DNA of 64,000 nucleotides, from positions 1-64,000 of the forward strand of contig CAVUVQ010000043.1 in NCBI GenBank assembly GCA_963744875.1, written 5' to 3'. Source of the DNA: JACDAE01 sp963744875 (GTDB taxonomy: Bacteria > Chloroflexota > Ktedonobacteria > Ktedonobacterales > Ktedonobacteraceae). Both the position numbers and the translations under genes were made by a program. The notes under the pieces were generated by a model. It ran no database searches. It had not been told where the DNA came from and saw only the letters and a list, made by a program, of their open reading frames with translations. Of this stretch, positions 62,337-64,000 are shown one piece after another (position 1 is the first letter of the stretch; every line of letters begins with the position of its first letter).

Positions 62337-63039
62337 GGATAAGTTCGGTGAGTGGTTTCCTTTTGCCCTTTCCTTGTCGTTTTCAGTAGATAGGGAGGAT
62401 TGCTGCTTCCCAAAGGGAAAGCGGTTGACCGGTAAGGCATAGATCAGAGCGATGGCTATATAGAGTACAAAAGCTGGCCTTGACACTAAAGGCTGAGACA
62501 AGCAACGTGACCAGGTAGAGCGGAATGGAAACGAAGTACCTTCTCGTCATTTGCTGTCTCACCCGTGAACTGAGGTTGCTAGCGAGCAGGCGTTGGTGAG
62601 TCGATGCATACCACCAGACTGCATTATAGAGTATCGAAGTCAGTAATAATGAAGCACTGTAGATCATTGCAACTGCTGTAGCATACCCATCGTCAAAGTG
62701 TGCTCCCAATAGTGCTGTGGTGAAAGGGATAAAGACGAGGCACATCAACGCCATTGTGTTAAGCAAAAGGAGAAAATGGTCCGTCTGACGAATATATTTG
62801 AACATGTAGTGATGGTTGGCCCAGAACAGCCCGATGATGGTGAAACTGATGACATATCCGAGATAAGTGACCCCATGGTTAAGTAGTGCTTGTAATAGTG
62901 AGGTCTTTGCATCGAATGGCGGTACGTGGATATCTAAAATGAGCAAGGTAATAGCGACGGCAATGACTCCGTCGCTAAATGCCTCTAGTCGACTAGTATC
63001 TCGTTCATTATCAAGGGAAGCATCTTGCTCTTTATTCAC
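62307..63039 (-). pseudogene. TMEM175-family potassium channel-like protein, frameshifted
   Basis: The frame from ATG 63039 has the family signature RLEAFSDGVIAVAITLLILD in helix 1, then LFWANHHYMFKYIRQTDHFL and three further helices. Near 62468 the frame breaks: SAFSVKASF should continue as VLYIAIALIYALP, present in the next frame, which ends at 62307. Repaired, about 240 residues with six helices. Prokaryotic TMEM175 proteins form potassium-conducting tetramers. Its 3' end overlaps the sensor-kinase 3' end by 30 bases, convergent. Confidence 0.75.
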
Positions 63040-63084
63040 CTTTAAAGACCTTCACGAAGGTACGTTTTCACATCCATAAGCAGA

Positions 63085-64000
63085 TTATTGTGCTGCGATT
63101 GCCGCTTTGCCGCCACGCAGCACATATTTCTGGATCTTGCCGGTGGCAGTCTTGGGCAATTCAGGAACAAAGGTGAACGACTTCGGCACTTTGAAGTGTG
63201 CCATATTGTCGCGAACAAAGGTACGTAGCTCTTCCTCCGTGGTGCTTTGACCAGCTTTGAGTACGACAAATGCATGGGGTGCCTCGCCCCATTGCACATC
63301 GGGCAGACCCACAACCGCAACCTCCTGCACCGCCGGGTGACGCAGGAGCATACCCTCAACCTCGACTGAGGAGATATTCTCACCCCCACTGATAATCACA
63401 TCTTTGAGGCGATCACGGATTTCGACATAGCCATCAGGATGGACGACCGCCGCGTCTCCTGTATGAAACCAGCCGCCCTCAAAGGCACGCGCCGTAGCTT
63501 CGGGATCGTTGTAATAGCCCTTCATGACGACATTGCCGCGTGCCACAATTTCGCCGAGCGTCGTCCCATCGTGTGGAACTTCATTGCCCTGTTCATCGAT
63601 TACCAGCAATTCACCGGAAGTGATCAGCTCTACTCCCTGGCGAGCTTTGATGGTTGCGCGTGCCTGTGGAGATAGCATGGTATGCTCTGGTCGTGGCTCG
63701 CAGATGGTGATGAAAGGTGCCGTCTCGGTCAGGCCATATACCTGTGTGATCTCCCATCCCAGTTCGCCCTCGATCCGCTCGATGGTTGCAGCGGCAGGTG
63801 GCGCACCTGCTGTCAGTACACGCACCTTGCGGTGCTCTGTTGTCTTCGTGGATGGGGTTGACCCGCTTCAGCAGGGAGCAAGATGCGTCGCACATCTTCA
63901 GATGCATTAGCGATGCCAATAAGTACAGTCGGTGCTGCACACAGCAGCGTTATCCCTTCATCGCGGATCAATGTGAAGATCGCCCGCGGTTCCACCTTAC
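63085..64000 (-). pseudogene. Acyl-CoA synthetase (AMP-binding), partial and frameshifted
   Basis: The C-terminal ~300 residues of a fatty-acyl/aryl-CoA ligase, running off the window at its 5' side. From 64000 it reads VEPRAIFTLIRDEGITLLCA and APTVLIGIANASEDVRR; after a frame change near 63865 it resumes KVRVLTAGAPPAAATIERIE, ITQVYGLTETAPFI (ATP motif), HTGDAAVVHPDGYVEIRDRL and KDVIISGGENISSVEVEG, ending TGKIQKYVLRGGKA. It would activate a carboxylic acid to its CoA thioester. The N-terminal half is outside the window. Confidence 0.85.

Overview
The window looks like a bacterial chromosome segment, most plausibly Chloroflexota of the Ktedonobacteria type. This is an inference from gene content: soluble-domain plus membrane-tail Ser/Thr kinase, pentapeptide-TIR protein, exonuclease-UvrC fusion, many glycosyltransferases, short dispersed intergenic repeats. 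No rRNA, tRNA, CRISPR array or intact insertion sequence was recognised.

Layout. 0-7.4 kb is a decayed or error-rich zone: a WYL regulator, a TetR regulator facing an MFS efflux pump across a clear promoter/operator, and a TrpB2-type tryptophan synthase beta chain are all frameshifted; an intact Ser/Thr kinase and C-terminal gene remnants (Nramp family) follow. 7.5-9.3 kb holds a zinc formaldehyde dehydrogenase-like gene and a hypothetical gene. 9.7-21.8 kb is an intact, tightly packed 12-gene heptose/glycan operon (gmhA, gmhB, hldE, three GT9 heptosyltransferase-like genes, three further glycosyltransferases, SDR, hddA-like kinase, second gmhA). 21.9-29.7 kb carries cydD-cydC, a thioesterase, an exonuclease-UvrC fusion, dcd and tmk.

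30.9-44.2 kb (minus strand) is an eight-gene operon that starts with a one-module adenylation-carrier-thioesterase enzyme and continues with a DPM1-like glycosyltransferase, a polysaccharide deacetylase, two GT2 enzymes, a giant flippase-polymerase-like fusion with an internal zinc ribbon, a repeat-tailed membrane protein and a glycosidase-like lipoprotein. A divergent gene at 45-46.2 kb resembles the PrnB/tryptophan-dioxygenase superfamily. A second copy of the [A-T-TE]+[flippase with zinc ribbon] pair lies at 55.4-59.6 kb. Both thioesterase domains carry Cys, not Ser, at the nucleophile position. Together these suggest a glycan or lipid-linked product decorated or loaded with an amino or aryl acid and flipped across the membrane; this is the best candidate for an undescribed system here.

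46.3-55.5 kb is mixed: ABC exporter, TPR protein, MocA-like nucleotidyltransferase, larE, cysteine desulfurase, aminotransferase, orphan HicB, amino-acid permease, and a deletion scar of two divergent gene remnants. 60.4-64 kb has a PAS sensor kinase, a TMEM175-like channel and an acyl-CoA ligase cut by the window end.

At least a dozen genes are interrupted by what look like single-base indels, several in normally conserved housekeeping genes, while 9.6-32.5 kb has none. This may be sequence error rather than true decay, so frameshifted genes are listed as pseudogene spans with that caveat.
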